From the NCBI GenBank assembly GCA_046583095.1, contig JAYGDB010000222.1, forward strand, positions 7,244-71,243: DNA of 64,000 bases, read 5' to 3'. The notes under the pieces are model-generated. The model searched no databases, was not told the origin of the DNA, and saw nothing but the letters and a program-made list of their open reading frames with translations. Below are positions 1 to 8,385 of the stretch, one piece after another (positions within the stretch are counted from its first letter, which is position 1; each line of letters opens with the position of its first letter). The position numbers and the translations under genes were made by a program. The DNA is from JAJDAN01 sp046583095 (GTDB taxonomy: Bacteria > Myxococcota_A > UBA9160 > UBA4427).

Positions 1-1126
1 CCCACCAGGACATGAAGGCGAACAGGTAGGTCATCGCCGCGAGCACGGTCGGCGCAAAGCTGATTCCGGTGGCGTGCCCCGTGCGCCACCACGCGAACGG
101 CGGCAGCAGCACTGCGGCCAAGAGCCAGAGCCAATTGGGTGGAGCGCTCGCTCGCTCGACCCACCGGGCCGCCGATTCGATCCAGCGAAAGCGAGCACGA
201 GCCGTGCCGTCGAAGTAGCGGCGGACGAGGTGGGTCGAGGCGTTCGGGGGAGCGAGCATCTTCCAGGTCGTTCGATGCGACTCGAGGCGGCTCGCCGCCC
301 ACGCGAGGTAGCGGCTGCGACCGCCCTGCTCGATCCATGCCTCGACGGCGGGACTCATCGGGTATCGGCTATCGGGCAGACCTGCTGCGCGGAACGCCGC
401 CAGTGTCTCCGCGTCGCTGAAGACGTTCTGGTAGAGCGCGGTGTAGACCGGGATCGTCGAGCGCCTCGCGGCATCGCTGGTCCGAAGGCCGAGTACGAGA
501 ACCAAGAGCAGCACGCAGGAGCCAGCAGCGAAGCGTGCCCATTCCGCCCGCCGACCAGGCGGTCTTGCCGGCAACAGCACGAGCGCTGCGAATGGAAGCG
601 CAAGGAGGTGAACATCGCGCACCGTCGCGAACGCGAGGACGGTTGCTGCCCACGCAGCGCCCAGCAACGCGGTGCGCGGTGCGCGGAGCTTCGCTCCGTC
701 ACGGTCGAGGGCGCGGCGCAGCGCGAGCGAAAGCGCGAGCAAGAGCGCGAGAAGCGAGAGGGCCAGGGACTCGGTCATCAGCGCGGCATTCCAAGGCCGG
801 ACGAGTGGCGACAACGCGAACAGTCCGAGGAGCAGCACGCCGGCTGTACGTCGGAGCGTCCACCCGAAAAGACACCAACACGCGAGAGAGAGCCAGGATT
901 GCGCCTGCACCAAGAAGGGGCCGGGGGGCACGATGCGTAGGAACAGCGGATAGGCTGGAGCGCGCCGCGCGTAGAGGTGCTGACTGTCGAGATCGTTGCC
1001 CCTGGCCTCGCGCAGGTAGTAAGCCGAATCCGGGTATCTGCGGAGCTCGGGCTCTTCGGGCCACGCCAGCGGGACGAGTGACAGCATTGCGAGCGCAGCG
1101 AGTGCGTGAAGGCGGCGGGGCGTCAT
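1..1126 (-). CDS. Polytopic membrane protein, GT-C glycosyltransferase-like (3' end outside window)
   Basis: An open frame runs from an ATG at 1126 to the window edge (375 codons) without a stop, so the C-terminus is missing. The N-terminus is a hydrophobic segment (LHALAALAMLSLVPLAW), followed by a loop carrying PDSAYYLREA and RRAPAYPLFL, then further hydrophobic segments including LMTESLALSLLALLLALSL. An acidic first loop (here Asp in PDS) after the first membrane helix, followed by many helices, is the usual plan of GT-C lipid-linked-sugar transferases; the assignment to that fold is inference and no family is named with certainty. It lies 58 bases downstream of the Gfo/Idh/MocA gene on the same strand and may be co-transcribed with it. 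Confidence 0.6.
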   Translation of the reverse strand, partial: MTPRRLHALAALAMLSLVPLAWPEEPELRRYPDSAYYLREARGNDLDSQHLYARRAPAYPLFLRIVPPGPFLVQAQSWLSLACWCLFGWTLRRTAGVLLLGLFALSPLVRPWNAALMTESLALSLLALLLALSLALRRALDRDGAKLRAPRTALLGAAWAATVLAFATVRDVHLLALPFAALVLLPARPPGRRAEWARFAAGSCVLLLVLVLGLRTSDAARRSTIPVYTALYQNVFSDAETLAAFRAAGLPDSRYPMSPAVEAWIEQGGRSRYLAWAASRLESHRTTWKMLAPPNASTHLVRRYFDGTARARFRWIESAARWVERASAPPNWLWLLAAVLLPPFAWWRTGHATGISFAPTVLAAMTYLFAFMSWW

Positions 1127-1184
1127 TCGGGAGGCACGCCTGGCGGCCGCCCGAGATCCACGGGAACGTTGCCGGCGACGTCCT

Positions 1185-2300
1185 TCAAGCGTCGAAGGTG
1201 TCGTCGGGGAGCCCGGCCGGCAGCGGGGCCGGACGTTCGCAGGTCGTCCGGGGCTGGGCGTGTCGGCCGTCGTCCGAGGCCGCCACGATCGACTCCATCA
1301 GGTCGAGGACGTGACTCGAGAGTTCGAGGGACGCGCGATGCGGACGCTTCTGCTGCACGCCGCAGATCATGTCCGCCAGGCCGATGCCGCGACTCTGCTC
1401 GGCGTTGCCGTGGCTGAGGGGCATCTCGGTCCATGCCTGCTCGCCGCTCTTGCGGATCGTCACCGGGCCGCCGAAGGTGTTCGGATCTGGCACCGAGAGC
1501 GTGGCCTCGCTGCCGTAGATCTCGATGTTGCGCAGCCGGGTGGTCTGCACGTCGAAGCTCGTGGTGAGGTTCGCGACGGGTCCGCTCGCGAAGTCGAGTA
1601 CGGCCGAGACGTGGGTGGGCACTTCGACATCCATCGTCTGGCCGCGCAGCGGCTGGCTGCCGATTTCTCGCTGGGCGTGGGTGATGCGAGCGGATCCGGT
1701 GATGCGGCGCACGGGGCCCAGGAGGTGGACGAGCGCGGTCAGGTAGTACGGCCCCATGTCGAAGAGCGGTCCCGCGCCGCGCTGATAGAAAGCCGCCGGG
1801 CCCGGATGCCAGCTCTCGGGCCCGGGAGAGAGCATGAAGCCGCTGGCTGCTACGGGCTCTCCGATGGCGCCGTCGTCGATCAGCTTGCGGCAGGTCTGCA
1901 GGCCGCCACCGAGGAAGGTGTCCGGTGCGCAGCCGACGCGGACGCCCATTTCCTTCGCCGCGCGGCCGAGTTCGAGGCCTTCGTCCAGCGTCAGGGCCAG
2001 CGGCTTCTCGCAGAAGACCGACTTCCCGGAGTCCACCACGCGACGGCTCACCGGATAGTGGGCGGCGGGGATCGTGAGGTTGACGACGACTTCGACGTCG
2101 TCGTCCGCAATCAGCCCGTCGGGCTCGAGCACTTTGGGGATGCCGTGCCTTTCGGCGAGTTCCTTGGCCGGATCGGGCAGTACGTCCGCGCAGGCAACGA
2201 GGTCGATGAACGGCAGGGCCGAGAGCTTCGCGGCGTAGACGTTGCTGATGTTCCCGCAGCCGATGATGCCGACGCCTGTCCGGCTTCTCTGCGCGGTCAT
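1185..2300 (-). CDS. Gfo/Idh/MocA family NAD(P)-dependent oxidoreductase
   Basis: The protein has 371 residues, usual for the family. The N-terminal Rossmann motif GIIGCGNISNVYA (about residues 11-23) binds NAD(P), and VFCEKPLALT carries the EKP lysine typical of Gfo/Idh/MocA enzymes, which oxidise or epimerise sugars and cyclitols. A C-terminal alpha/beta domain follows. Its ATG overlaps the stop of the upstream isomerase-like gene by 4 bases (ATGA), so the two are probably translationally coupled and act on the same sugar or inositol-like substrate. The substrate cannot be read from sequence. Confidence 0.9.
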   Translation of the reverse strand: MTAQRSRTGVGIIGCGNISNVYAAKLSALPFIDLVACADVLPDPAKELAERHGIPKVLEPDGLIADDDVEVVVNLTIPAAHYPVSRRVVDSGKSVFCEKPLALTLDEGLELGRAAKEMGVRVGCAPDTFLGGGLQTCRKLIDDGAIGEPVAASGFMLSPGPESWHPGPAAFYQRGAGPLFDMGPYYLTALVHLLGPVRRITGSARITHAQREIGSQPLRGQTMDVEVPTHVSAVLDFASGPVANLTTSFDVQTTRLRNIEIYGSEATLSVPDPNTFGGPVTIRKSGEQAWTEMPLSHGNAEQSRGIGLADMICGVQQKRPHRASLELSSHVLDLMESIVAASDDGRHAQPRTTCERPAPLPAGLPDDTFDA

Positions 2301-3070
2301 GTGTGCCGTCCCTTCGAGATCCCCTCTGCGACCAGGTAGCGGTAGCTCTGCTCCACCGCCTCGAACATGTCCGTCGCGCAGTGATCGAGCTCGACGATGT
2401 GCCAGGCCGCTTGATCGGCCGCCGCAGCGATGCCCGCCAGATCGACGACACCTCCGCCCGCGGCGGTCATGGGGCTCTTGGGGCCATCTGCCGGGCCGTC
2501 CTTCAGGTGGAGCAGTCGCGCTCGGCTACCCAGGTCGGAGACCACCTGCACGGGATCCGCACCGCCCACCTGGGCCCAGTAGACGTCGATTTCGGCGAAG
2601 ATCTCCGGCTCGAGTTGCTCGAAGAGCAGCGCGTGAGCAGGCTGGTCGTCGATCTTCGTCGAGAACTCCCAGTTGTGATTGTGATATCCGAGCCGCATGC
2701 CTCGGGACGCCACGGTCTCGTAGGCGCGGTTCAGCTGATCCGCGGTGACCGAGATCTGCTCGCGATCGGCGAAGCGGTCGGGAGGTAGAAACGCGACCAC
2801 CAGGTCTTCGGCGCCGATTTCCTGCTGGAGGTCGAGGATCTCGGCGGCGGACTCACCGATCGGTAGCTGGATGTGCGAGCTGCTCACCGTCATGCCCGCG
2901 GCTTCGACGCGTCGGCGAAACTCCCGCGGCGGTAGACCGTGAAGGCCGGCGGGCTCGACGCCGATGAATCCGATCTGCCCGAGACGCTCGATGACTGCCG
3001 GGAAGTCGGCGGCCGCTTCCTCGCGGAGGCTGTAGAGCTGAACCGAGAGGGGGGCTGAAGGGTTCGGCAC
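2297..3070 (-). CDS. Sugar phosphate isomerase/epimerase (xylose isomerase-like TIM barrel)
   Basis: This 257-residue protein starts with GTG. It shows the pattern of AP-endonuclease-2/IolE-type TIM barrels: PLSVQLYSLREE at the start, GFIGVEPAGLHG, LGYHNHNWEF (metal-ligand His and neighbouring Glu), EIDVYWAQVGG, LLHLKDG and WHIVELDHC near the C-terminus. Such proteins isomerise or epimerise sugars, inosose or hydroxypyruvate with a divalent metal. It precedes and overlaps the Gfo/Idh/MocA gene, a pairing common in inositol and rare-sugar catabolism. Exact substrate unknown. Confidence 0.87.
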   Translation of the reverse strand: MPNPSAPLSVQLYSLREEAAADFPAVIERLGQIGFIGVEPAGLHGLPPREFRRRVEAAGMTVSSSHIQLPIGESAAEILDLQQEIGAEDLVVAFLPPDRFADREQISVTADQLNRAYETVASRGMRLGYHNHNWEFSTKIDDQPAHALLFEQLEPEIFAEIDVYWAQVGGADPVQVVSDLGSRARLLHLKDGPADGPKSPMTAAGGGVVDLAGIAAAADQAAWHIVELDHCATDMFEAVEQSYRYLVAEGISKGRHT

Positions 3071-3348
3071 TGCGCATGGGTATCCGAACTCTCGGCCTGG
3101 CGCTAACTCCCGGCCGCGAATGAGTGCCCGCTCCCTCCTCGTTCAGCGCCGAAACGGGTCTGCGGGACCCCGGGTTGACGCCGTTCCGATCTTGGAACTT
3201 GGCGAGCCGTACAAGCAACTGGATTCGCGCCGGAATTCGCATCGCATCCCGCAGCCGAGGAATAACGCCCAGAGCGCTCGCCACAACACCGCCGATCCGA
3301 CCACTGACCTGCGTTCGATCTGCCAACTCGAGAACGGAGGCTGCGCTT

Positions 3349-3828
3349 ATGATGCGCATGTTCGAGTGGACTGGCCGGCTGACGCTGGTCGCAATGTGGC
3401 TCCTGCTAGCGGCACCGGCGCATGCAGGCGGCGCATCCCTGAATGATGACCATGGGTCCTCGGGGCCGGAGGCTCCCGCATCCCTGGATGTGTCGCAGGC
3501 CGCAGTCAATTTTAGCCTGTACGACTTCTCGGCTGTCGACTTCGACGGCGCGATGCTCGGAGAACTCCTCGGTCGCCCGCATGCCCACGGCGCCCAGGCG
3601 TTCTTGGCCCTGTTCTCACCGGGGCATCGGGATGCCCCGGATCGGTCTCCTGGCCACGATGCGGAGCATGCCCCGATGGATGTCGAGCAGTGGTGGATTC
3701 GCCACCTCGGACCGCTCGCTCGCCACCTCCACTCCCAGGCGTCACAGCTGCCCGAGCCTTCTTCCGGATTGATGCTGACGTTGGGTCTCGCCGCCTGGAT
3801 GGGCGTGAGGCGTCGCGCCCGCGTCTGA
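3349..3828 (+). CDS. PEP-CTERM sorting domain protein, histidine-rich, secreted
   Basis: The ATG at 3349 is chosen because GGAGG lies 8 bases upstream; the frame is open further upstream but that part does not look like protein. The 159-residue product has a signal peptide (hydrophobic core LTLVAMWLLLAAPAHA). It ends with LPEPSSG, a hydrophobic stretch LMLTLGLAAWMG and a basic tail RRRARV: the PEP-CTERM tripartite signal recognised by an exosortase. The middle is rich in His, Asp and Pro (HAHGAQ, GHRDAPDRSPGHDAEH) with no recognisable domain. Function unknown; the family is usually linked to exopolysaccharide-associated surface proteins. No exosortase gene is in the window. Confidence 0.8.
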   Translation: MMRMFEWTGRLTLVAMWLLLAAPAHAGGASLNDDHGSSGPEAPASLDVSQAAVNFSLYDFSAVDFDGAMLGELLGRPHAHGAQAFLALFSPGHRDAPDRSPGHDAEHAPMDVEQWWIRHLGPLARHLHSQASQLPEPSSGLMLTLGLAAWMGVRRRARV

Positions 3829-4040
3829 TCCGCCGGCAGTTCACCTCGCCCGCTGGTACTGCATCCCAAGCCCCGCCGCCGTCTCCGCTGACGATGGCCT
3901 TGGCTGTGAGGTCTCTCCTCGGGTTTGGCCATGTCCTGAGCGTCGAGGGCATGTTCTCGGGCATGGCTCGGAGCGTCGTACAAGCCACGCAGCCGGTGGG
4001 TGGGCGAGGCGTTCTTCGAAGCTCTGGAACACTGTCAGAA

Positions 4041-4310
4041 CTAGGAGTCCTTGCACTCCAGCCTGTCGATCGCGTGGACCGGTGCGTTGGGGCCGCTCAT
4101 CAGCTCGGTGATAGCGCCGTAGACGAGTTGGTGTTGCTGGACGCGGCTCTTTCCCTCGAAGGCCCTCGAGACGACGGCGATCTCGAAGTGGCCGGGCCCG
4201 CGCGGGTCGATCCTGATTTCCGCGCTCTCGATGGCCGCGGCGATCGCCTCCCGGATCTGCTCCACGACGACTTCCGGGGGCGGGCCCTGGTTGGCGATCT
4301 GTAGAGCCAT
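4041..4310 (-). CDS. bolA: BolA family protein
   Basis: This 89-residue protein has the full BolA fold pattern: VVEQIREAIAAAIESAEIRI, then HFEIAVVSRAFEGKSRVQQH with the conserved helix-turn-helix-like VQQHQLVYGAI, and VHAIDRLECK at the end. BolA proteins bind [2Fe-2S] clusters together with CGFS glutaredoxins and take part in iron-sulfur trafficking. Its start overlaps the stop of the upstream CGFS glutaredoxin gene by one base, so the predicted partner is encoded immediately before it. It is short and of the IbaG/YrbA size class. Confidence 0.9.
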   Translation of the reverse strand: MALQIANQGPPPEVVVEQIREAIAAAIESAEIRIDPRGPGHFEIAVVSRAFEGKSRVQQHQLVYGAITELMSGPNAPVHAIDRLECKDS

Positions 4311-4939
4311 CAGGCTTCTTCTGGCGCGTTGGGGTTCTCGATCTTGAACCCGGCCCCGCGCGGCGTATCCACGGTCTCGATGCTCAGGCCCTCCGCCCGT
4401 TGGGCGCTCAGGGCGTCGATCAGCAAGCGGATGCCGTTCGCGTCGATCTCGATGTCGTGGCCGCGCCGCGGTGCCATCGCCAGGCTGGCTTGGTAACGGG
4501 AGTCGATTGCGAGGTGCAGTTCGCGTTCTTCGTCTTCGCCACCGGCGCCGGGAGTGGCCTTGCGCAGGGCCTCGGCAGCCTCGTCGCTGATCGTGATCGT
4601 CGGGCGGATGCTGAGATCCAGCTGGATCCCCAGTTTCTCGTGCAGCTCACCCGAGTCGAAGAGCTCCTGGATGATGTCGCAGCCGCCGATGAACTCACCC
4701 TCTACGTAGAGTTGTGGAATCGTCGGCCAGGCCGAGTAGGTCTTGATGCCGTCGCGCAGGGCCGCGTCCGAGAGCACGTCTGCCGTCTCGTACTCGGGAG
4801 TGAGGCTGTCGAGGATCTGGATGACGGTGGCCGAGAAGCCGCACTGGGGGGCCTGGCGGTTTCCCTTCATGAACAGCATCACGTGGTGAGAATGGACGAG
4901 ATCGTCGATTTTCTGTTGAGTGGTGTCGTCGAGACTCAT
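4310..4939 (-). CDS. grxD: Monothiol CGFS glutaredoxin fused to a cysteine-less A-type (HesB/IscA) domain
   Basis: Residues 1-108 are a Grx4-type monothiol glutaredoxin: LFMKGN, CGFS at 33-36, and WPTIPQLYVEG (71-81) with GGCD (85-88) for glutathione binding. Residues about 113-209 match an A-type Fe-S carrier fold (TITISDEAAEALRK near the start, GIRLLIDALSAQ, GAGFKIENPNA near the end). The three cluster-binding cysteines of IscA are absent: none in the first loop, and the protein ends about where the CGCG motif would follow. The ATG at 4939 begins the glutaredoxin; the frame is open upstream but without homology. It is followed by bolA (1-base overlap). A structural or dimerising role for the second domain, like the degenerate A-type domain of NfuA, is inference. 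Confidence 0.85.
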   Translation of the reverse strand: MSLDDTTQQKIDDLVHSHHVMLFMKGNRQAPQCGFSATVIQILDSLTPEYETADVLSDAALRDGIKTYSAWPTIPQLYVEGEFIGGCDIIQELFDSGELHEKLGIQLDLSIRPTITISDEAAEALRKATPGAGGEDEERELHLAIDSRYQASLAMAPRRGHDIEIDANGIRLLIDALSAQRAEGLSIETVDTPRGAGFKIENPNAPEEA

Positions 4940-4988
4940 GGGGTTCCGATATCGGTCAGGCTGGCTGCAGTTCGGGGCCGATGCTAGC

Positions 4989-5249
4989 TCAGCCGGAGCA
5001 GCGAGCGCTCCGGGGCGGAGTGCGGGCGCACTCCATGCCCTGGGTGACACCCCTTGACAGCGGAACACACGCGGTCGTCGTCGCCTGCATCCTAGCCATT
5101 TCTTCGTCCGGGCCCGAGACCGTCGCGCAGTTCTCACCTCCGCCGTAACGGATGCAGACGACGCACTCCACCGAGGTCTCGGTGGCGGTCACGTAGAGCA
5201 TTGCCACCAAGAAGATCGCCGCGATCACGACTCCCGCGAGGATCCTCAA
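4989..5249 (-). CDS. Small membrane-anchored cysteine-containing protein, unknown function
   Basis: This 86-residue protein starts with TTG; the TTGA overlap with the prc stop supports this start by translational coupling. The N-terminus is one hydrophobic helix (ILAGVVIAAIFLVAMLYV). The rest is short, exposed and contains six cysteines (VECVVCIRYG, ENCATV, TACVPL, MECART, RCSG). I do not recognise a family. Its position between a periplasmic protease and a glutaredoxin gene, and the paired cysteines, are compatible with disulfide-bonded or metal-binding periplasmic function, but that is only inference. Confidence 0.65.
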   Translation of the reverse strand: MRILAGVVIAAIFLVAMLYVTATETSVECVVCIRYGGGENCATVSGPDEEMARMQATTTACVPLSRGVTQGMECARTPPRSARCSG

Positions 5250-7333
5250 CTGTTCAAGAGCACCCAGTCCGCCAGGATGCGCAGGGCCTCCCGCTGCTGC
5301 GGCGTGGGCTCGTCGCTCTTGGACTCGGCGCTCGTCTCGCTCGGTCGCTTGGGGATGTGCACCAGATCCGGGCTCGAGCCCGCGCCACCGGCGGTCGAGG
5401 CCACCGAGCCGTCCTCGGGGAGTCCCGAGTCGTCACCGCTGGCGGCCTGCTCGACACCCTCGGCGTCAGGCTCCTCCTCTCCTTCTTCCTGCGAAGGGGG
5501 CTTGTAGACGTCCGAGAGGTGAAGGACGCCATTGCGTTCCTTCGTCTCCTCGATCTGCTTCAGGATTTCCGCGAATTCCTCGCTTTGCTCGGTCCGCTCG
5601 GCGGACTTGTTGGCGAGGCGGGTTACCGCGTCGGCGGTCACCGGCCGCCAGAAGCCGGGGGCGCTCGAGTTGGGGCCTGGCGCAGAGGCGGGGTCGATGA
5701 ACGGGTCGATCTTCTGGCTCGGAAGCGAATAGTCCTGGTGTTTTTCTCCCAGCTCGTTCGCGCTGAAGAGCGACGGGAAGACGATGTCGGCTCGCACACC
5801 TTCGTGTTGCGTCGAATTGCCTCCCGGCCGGAAGAAGACGGCCGTGGTGACCTTCAGGGCGCCGAGCGGCGTGGCCAGGGGCACCATGCTCTGGACCGTA
5901 CCCTTTCCGAAGGTGTGGTCGTCACCGACGACGATCGCACGGCGGTAGTCTTTCATGGCACCGGCGACGATCTCCGACGCCGATGCGCTGATGCGGGAGG
6001 TGAGGAGCACCATCGGACCGCCGTAGAGCAGGGAGTCGTCGGGATCCCGCAGCACCTGCACCTTCGACGAGCTGTCCTTCACAGCGACGACGCCGCCGTT
6101 GCGAATGAAGAAGCCGGCGATCTCGACAGAGTTCTCGAGCAGTCCACCGCCGTTGCGGGAGAGATCGAGGAGCAGCCCGTCCGCCTTCTCCTTCTTTACC
6201 TCGCGCAGGAGTTCTCGCATGTCGCGGGAGCTCTGCCGCTCGGTGGGATTGCGGCCGCCGTAGAAGGAAGGCAGCTCGAGGACAGCGAGCTTCAGGGTCT
6301 TGCCGCCTTCCACTTCGACCTCTTCGAAGCGGAGTGCAGCCGCCTGGTCTTCGAGCTTGATCTTGTCCCGGACGATGCTCAGGATCAGGCGCTCGGTCGT
6401 CTCGCCCTGCCGCAGGATCGACAGGCGCACCATGGTGCCTCGCTTGCCGCGGATGAGACGGACTACGTCGCGCAGGTCCATGTCGATGATGTCGACGAAT
6501 TCGCCGTCCGCCTGGGCGACGGCGATGATCTTGTCGCTCGGCTCGATGCCCCCGATTCGGTCCGCGGCGCCGCCCGGGATGATCTTCTCGACTACCGAGT
6601 ATCCGTCGCGAGAGGCCAGCCCGACGCCGATCCCTTCGAGCGAGAGCTCCATTCCGATCTGGAAGTCCTCGACGGCCTCCTGCGTGAAGTAGTTCGAGTG
6701 GGGGTCGAGGGCCATCGCGAAGGCGTCGAGGAAGGACGCGTAGACATCGTCCTCTTCGAGTTCTTTCGCACGTTTCGTCATCAGCTCATAGCGGTGGATG
6801 AGCTTCCGCTTGGCTTCGGGCAGCTCTTCGCCATTGGAGAGGTAGTTCGAAATCTGGAAGTGGATCAGGCGGCCGTAGAGGTTGTCGCGCTCGGCGGTCG
6901 TCTTGGGGCGGGCGCGCTTCTCTGGGTCGATGATCAGCTCGACGCTCGAATCGAGCTGGTAGTCCTCCGCGCCGACGTACTTCGTCACGAAGGCTTGCAT
7001 CTCTTCGTAGTGCTCGATCATCTCCTGGCGGAGGTCGAGCAGGGTCGTGCAATCGCCGCGCCGTACATCGTGGAAGACGCCCCGGAGTCGCGAGGCGAGC
7101 TTCTCCCTCTCGCCCGCGAGGAATATGGATTTCGAGGGGTCGAGTCGCTTGATATAGGAGTCGATGGTGCGCTGGCGCAGCTCGTCGTTCAGATAGCGGA
7201 ATGAGTAGTGCTTGTTGAGATAGGCTGTTTGCAGCTCGGAGACGCGCTTGCAGGAGAGCCCCATGGCGGCAGCCGGGCTCGCAGCGATGAGTGCGCTCAC
7301 GACGAGTAGGATCGAGAAGCTGGCTCGGGTCAT
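5246..7333 (-). CDS. prc: Carboxy-terminal processing (tail-specific) protease, S41 family
   Basis: From ATG 7333 the protein has 695 residues, close to E. coli Prc (682). It has a signal peptide (FSILLVVSALIAASPAAA). The N-terminal region includes YLNKHYSFRYLNDE and LDPSKSIFLA as in Prc; a PDZ domain follows at about 225-310 (GIGVGLASRDGYSV). The protease core carries the catalytic Ser in SASASE near residue 451 and the catalytic Lys in FGKGT near 476, almost the E. coli numbering. It would degrade or trim periplasmic proteins from the C-terminus. An alternative ATG lies at 7342, but TGTTATCAT just upstream of 7333 covers that codon and favours 7333. It heads the prc, small protein, grx, bolA unit. 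Confidence 0.93.
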   Translation of the reverse strand: MTRASFSILLVVSALIAASPAAAMGLSCKRVSELQTAYLNKHYSFRYLNDELRQRTIDSYIKRLDPSKSIFLAGEREKLASRLRGVFHDVRRGDCTTLLDLRQEMIEHYEEMQAFVTKYVGAEDYQLDSSVELIIDPEKRARPKTTAERDNLYGRLIHFQISNYLSNGEELPEAKRKLIHRYELMTKRAKELEEDDVYASFLDAFAMALDPHSNYFTQEAVEDFQIGMELSLEGIGVGLASRDGYSVVEKIIPGGAADRIGGIEPSDKIIAVAQADGEFVDIIDMDLRDVVRLIRGKRGTMVRLSILRQGETTERLILSIVRDKIKLEDQAAALRFEEVEVEGGKTLKLAVLELPSFYGGRNPTERQSSRDMRELLREVKKEKADGLLLDLSRNGGGLLENSVEIAGFFIRNGGVVAVKDSSSKVQVLRDPDDSLLYGGPMVLLTSRISASASEIVAGAMKDYRRAIVVGDDHTFGKGTVQSMVPLATPLGALKVTTAVFFRPGGNSTQHEGVRADIVFPSLFSANELGEKHQDYSLPSQKIDPFIDPASAPGPNSSAPGFWRPVTADAVTRLANKSAERTEQSEEFAEILKQIEETKERNGVLHLSDVYKPPSQEEGEEEPDAEGVEQAASGDDSGLPEDGSVASTAGGAGSSPDLVHIPKRPSETSAESKSDEPTPQQREALRILADWVLLNS

Positions 7334-7340
7334 CGATTGC

Positions 7341-7349
7341 ATGATAACA
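7341..7349 (-). promoter_or_regulatory. Extended -10 element before prc
   Basis: On the minus strand the sequence reads TGTTATCAT and ends 7 bases before the ATG at 7333. It fits TGN plus TANNNT and places a likely transcription start at or next to the start codon, implying a leaderless message. Confidence 0.4.
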
Positions 7350-7422
7350 GGCTCGTACCTCGGGGCCCCGCAGGGAGCGTCCTCTGCTTGTCGGACGAGC
7401 AGCCCCGGTACCTGAGGCTGGA

Positions 7423-8370
7423 TCAGGCCTGCGGGCGAAGGGCTGGCAGCACTTGTTCCGCGAAGAGTCGCGCGGGCTCGCGGGTGTCGCGACCGAAGAA
7501 CTCGATCACGAACCCCGTACACCCGAGCTTTCGATGCCGGTCGATACAATCGATCACGCGCTCGGGCGTTCCCCAGATTCCGTGCTCTTCGAGTCCGGCC
7601 CCGAGATGCCCGCCGTAGACCTTCTGCGCCTTCTCGAGAGAAGCGCGCGCCTGCGCGTCGGTTTCGGCGATCACGACGACGCACTGCTGGGAGACCGACA
7701 GGGTGTCGAAGTCGCGCTTCTCTTCGTCGCAACGGCGCTTCAGCGCCTCGATCTTCTGTGCCAGCTGAGCCTGGGCGATGGCCATGTTGTTCCAGATGTC
7801 GGCGTGTCGCGCGACGATGCCCATCAGCACCTTCTCTCCCCCGCCGCCGATCAGGATCGGAGGCCGCCGTGCGGGCTTCGGTTCGCAGATTGCGTCGCGG
7901 ACCTGGAAGTGCTCGCCTTCCAAGCTGAAGCGTTCCTCAGTCCAGAGGCCGGTTAGGATCTGGACCATTTCTTCGAGAGCGCGCATTCGCTCTCCCAGGT
8001 TCGGAAACCGACAGCCCGTCTGCTCGAACTCCGGTTGGAACCAGCCGGCGCCCAGGCCCATGATCGTCCGTCCCGACGAGACCTGGTCGAGGGTCGCGAC
8101 CTGCTTGGCGAGGACCGCGGGGTTCCGAAAGAACGGCGGGGTGACGAGTGTTCCGAGTCCGACGTGCTCGGTGATGGCCGCAACGGCCGCGAGCAGTGTC
8201 CATGCCTCGAGGATCGGAAGCGTGGGAAGCGGCACGCCGTAGATGTGGTCGCATACCCAGACGGAGTCGAACCCGCAGTCATCGAACGCGATCGCGGTCT
8301 CGCGTACCTCCTCCCACGTGCGCTTGATCTGGGGCAAGGTGGCACCGAAGTGCAGGGATTCCTGAGCCAT
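7423..8370 (-). CDS. LLM-class flavin/F420-dependent oxidoreductase (Rv1855c-like)
   Basis: This 315-residue bacterial-luciferase-like TIM barrel carries HFGATLPQ at the N-terminus, DSVWVCDHIYG, TLVTPPFFRNPAVLAKQVA, TIMGLGAGWFQPEFEQTG and PPILIGGGGEKVLM, the usual cofactor-binding segments of the F420-dependent Rv1855c group. The substrate is unknown. AGGAAGGA before the ATG is a good ribosome-binding site. It lies downstream of a possible 36-codon ORF and next to prc, with no clear functional link. Whether the cofactor is F420 or FMN cannot be settled here, as no F420 biosynthesis gene is in the window. Confidence 0.85.
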   Translation of the reverse strand: MAQESLHFGATLPQIKRTWEEVRETAIAFDDCGFDSVWVCDHIYGVPLPTLPILEAWTLLAAVAAITEHVGLGTLVTPPFFRNPAVLAKQVATLDQVSSGRTIMGLGAGWFQPEFEQTGCRFPNLGERMRALEEMVQILTGLWTEERFSLEGEHFQVRDAICEPKPARRPPILIGGGGEKVLMGIVARHADIWNNMAIAQAQLAQKIEALKRRCDEEKRDFDTLSVSQQCVVVIAETDAQARASLEKAQKVYGGHLGAGLEEHGIWGTPERVIDCIDRHRKLGCTGFVIEFFGRDTREPARLFAEQVLPALRPQA

Positions 8371-8385
8371 CGGCCGGTTCCTTCC

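Noticed and set aside
3841..4056. 71-codon frame on the minus strand downstream of bolA
   Set aside because: It overlaps the bolA 3' end in another frame, has no ribosome-binding site and no recognisable sequence features.
5201..7204. A 667-codon open frame on the plus strand opposite prc
   Set aside because: It is antisense to a gene with intact protease motifs and its translation shows no domain; such long shadows are normal in high-GC DNA. The same applies to 1260-2339 plus, 21724-24027 minus and 28031-30322 minus.
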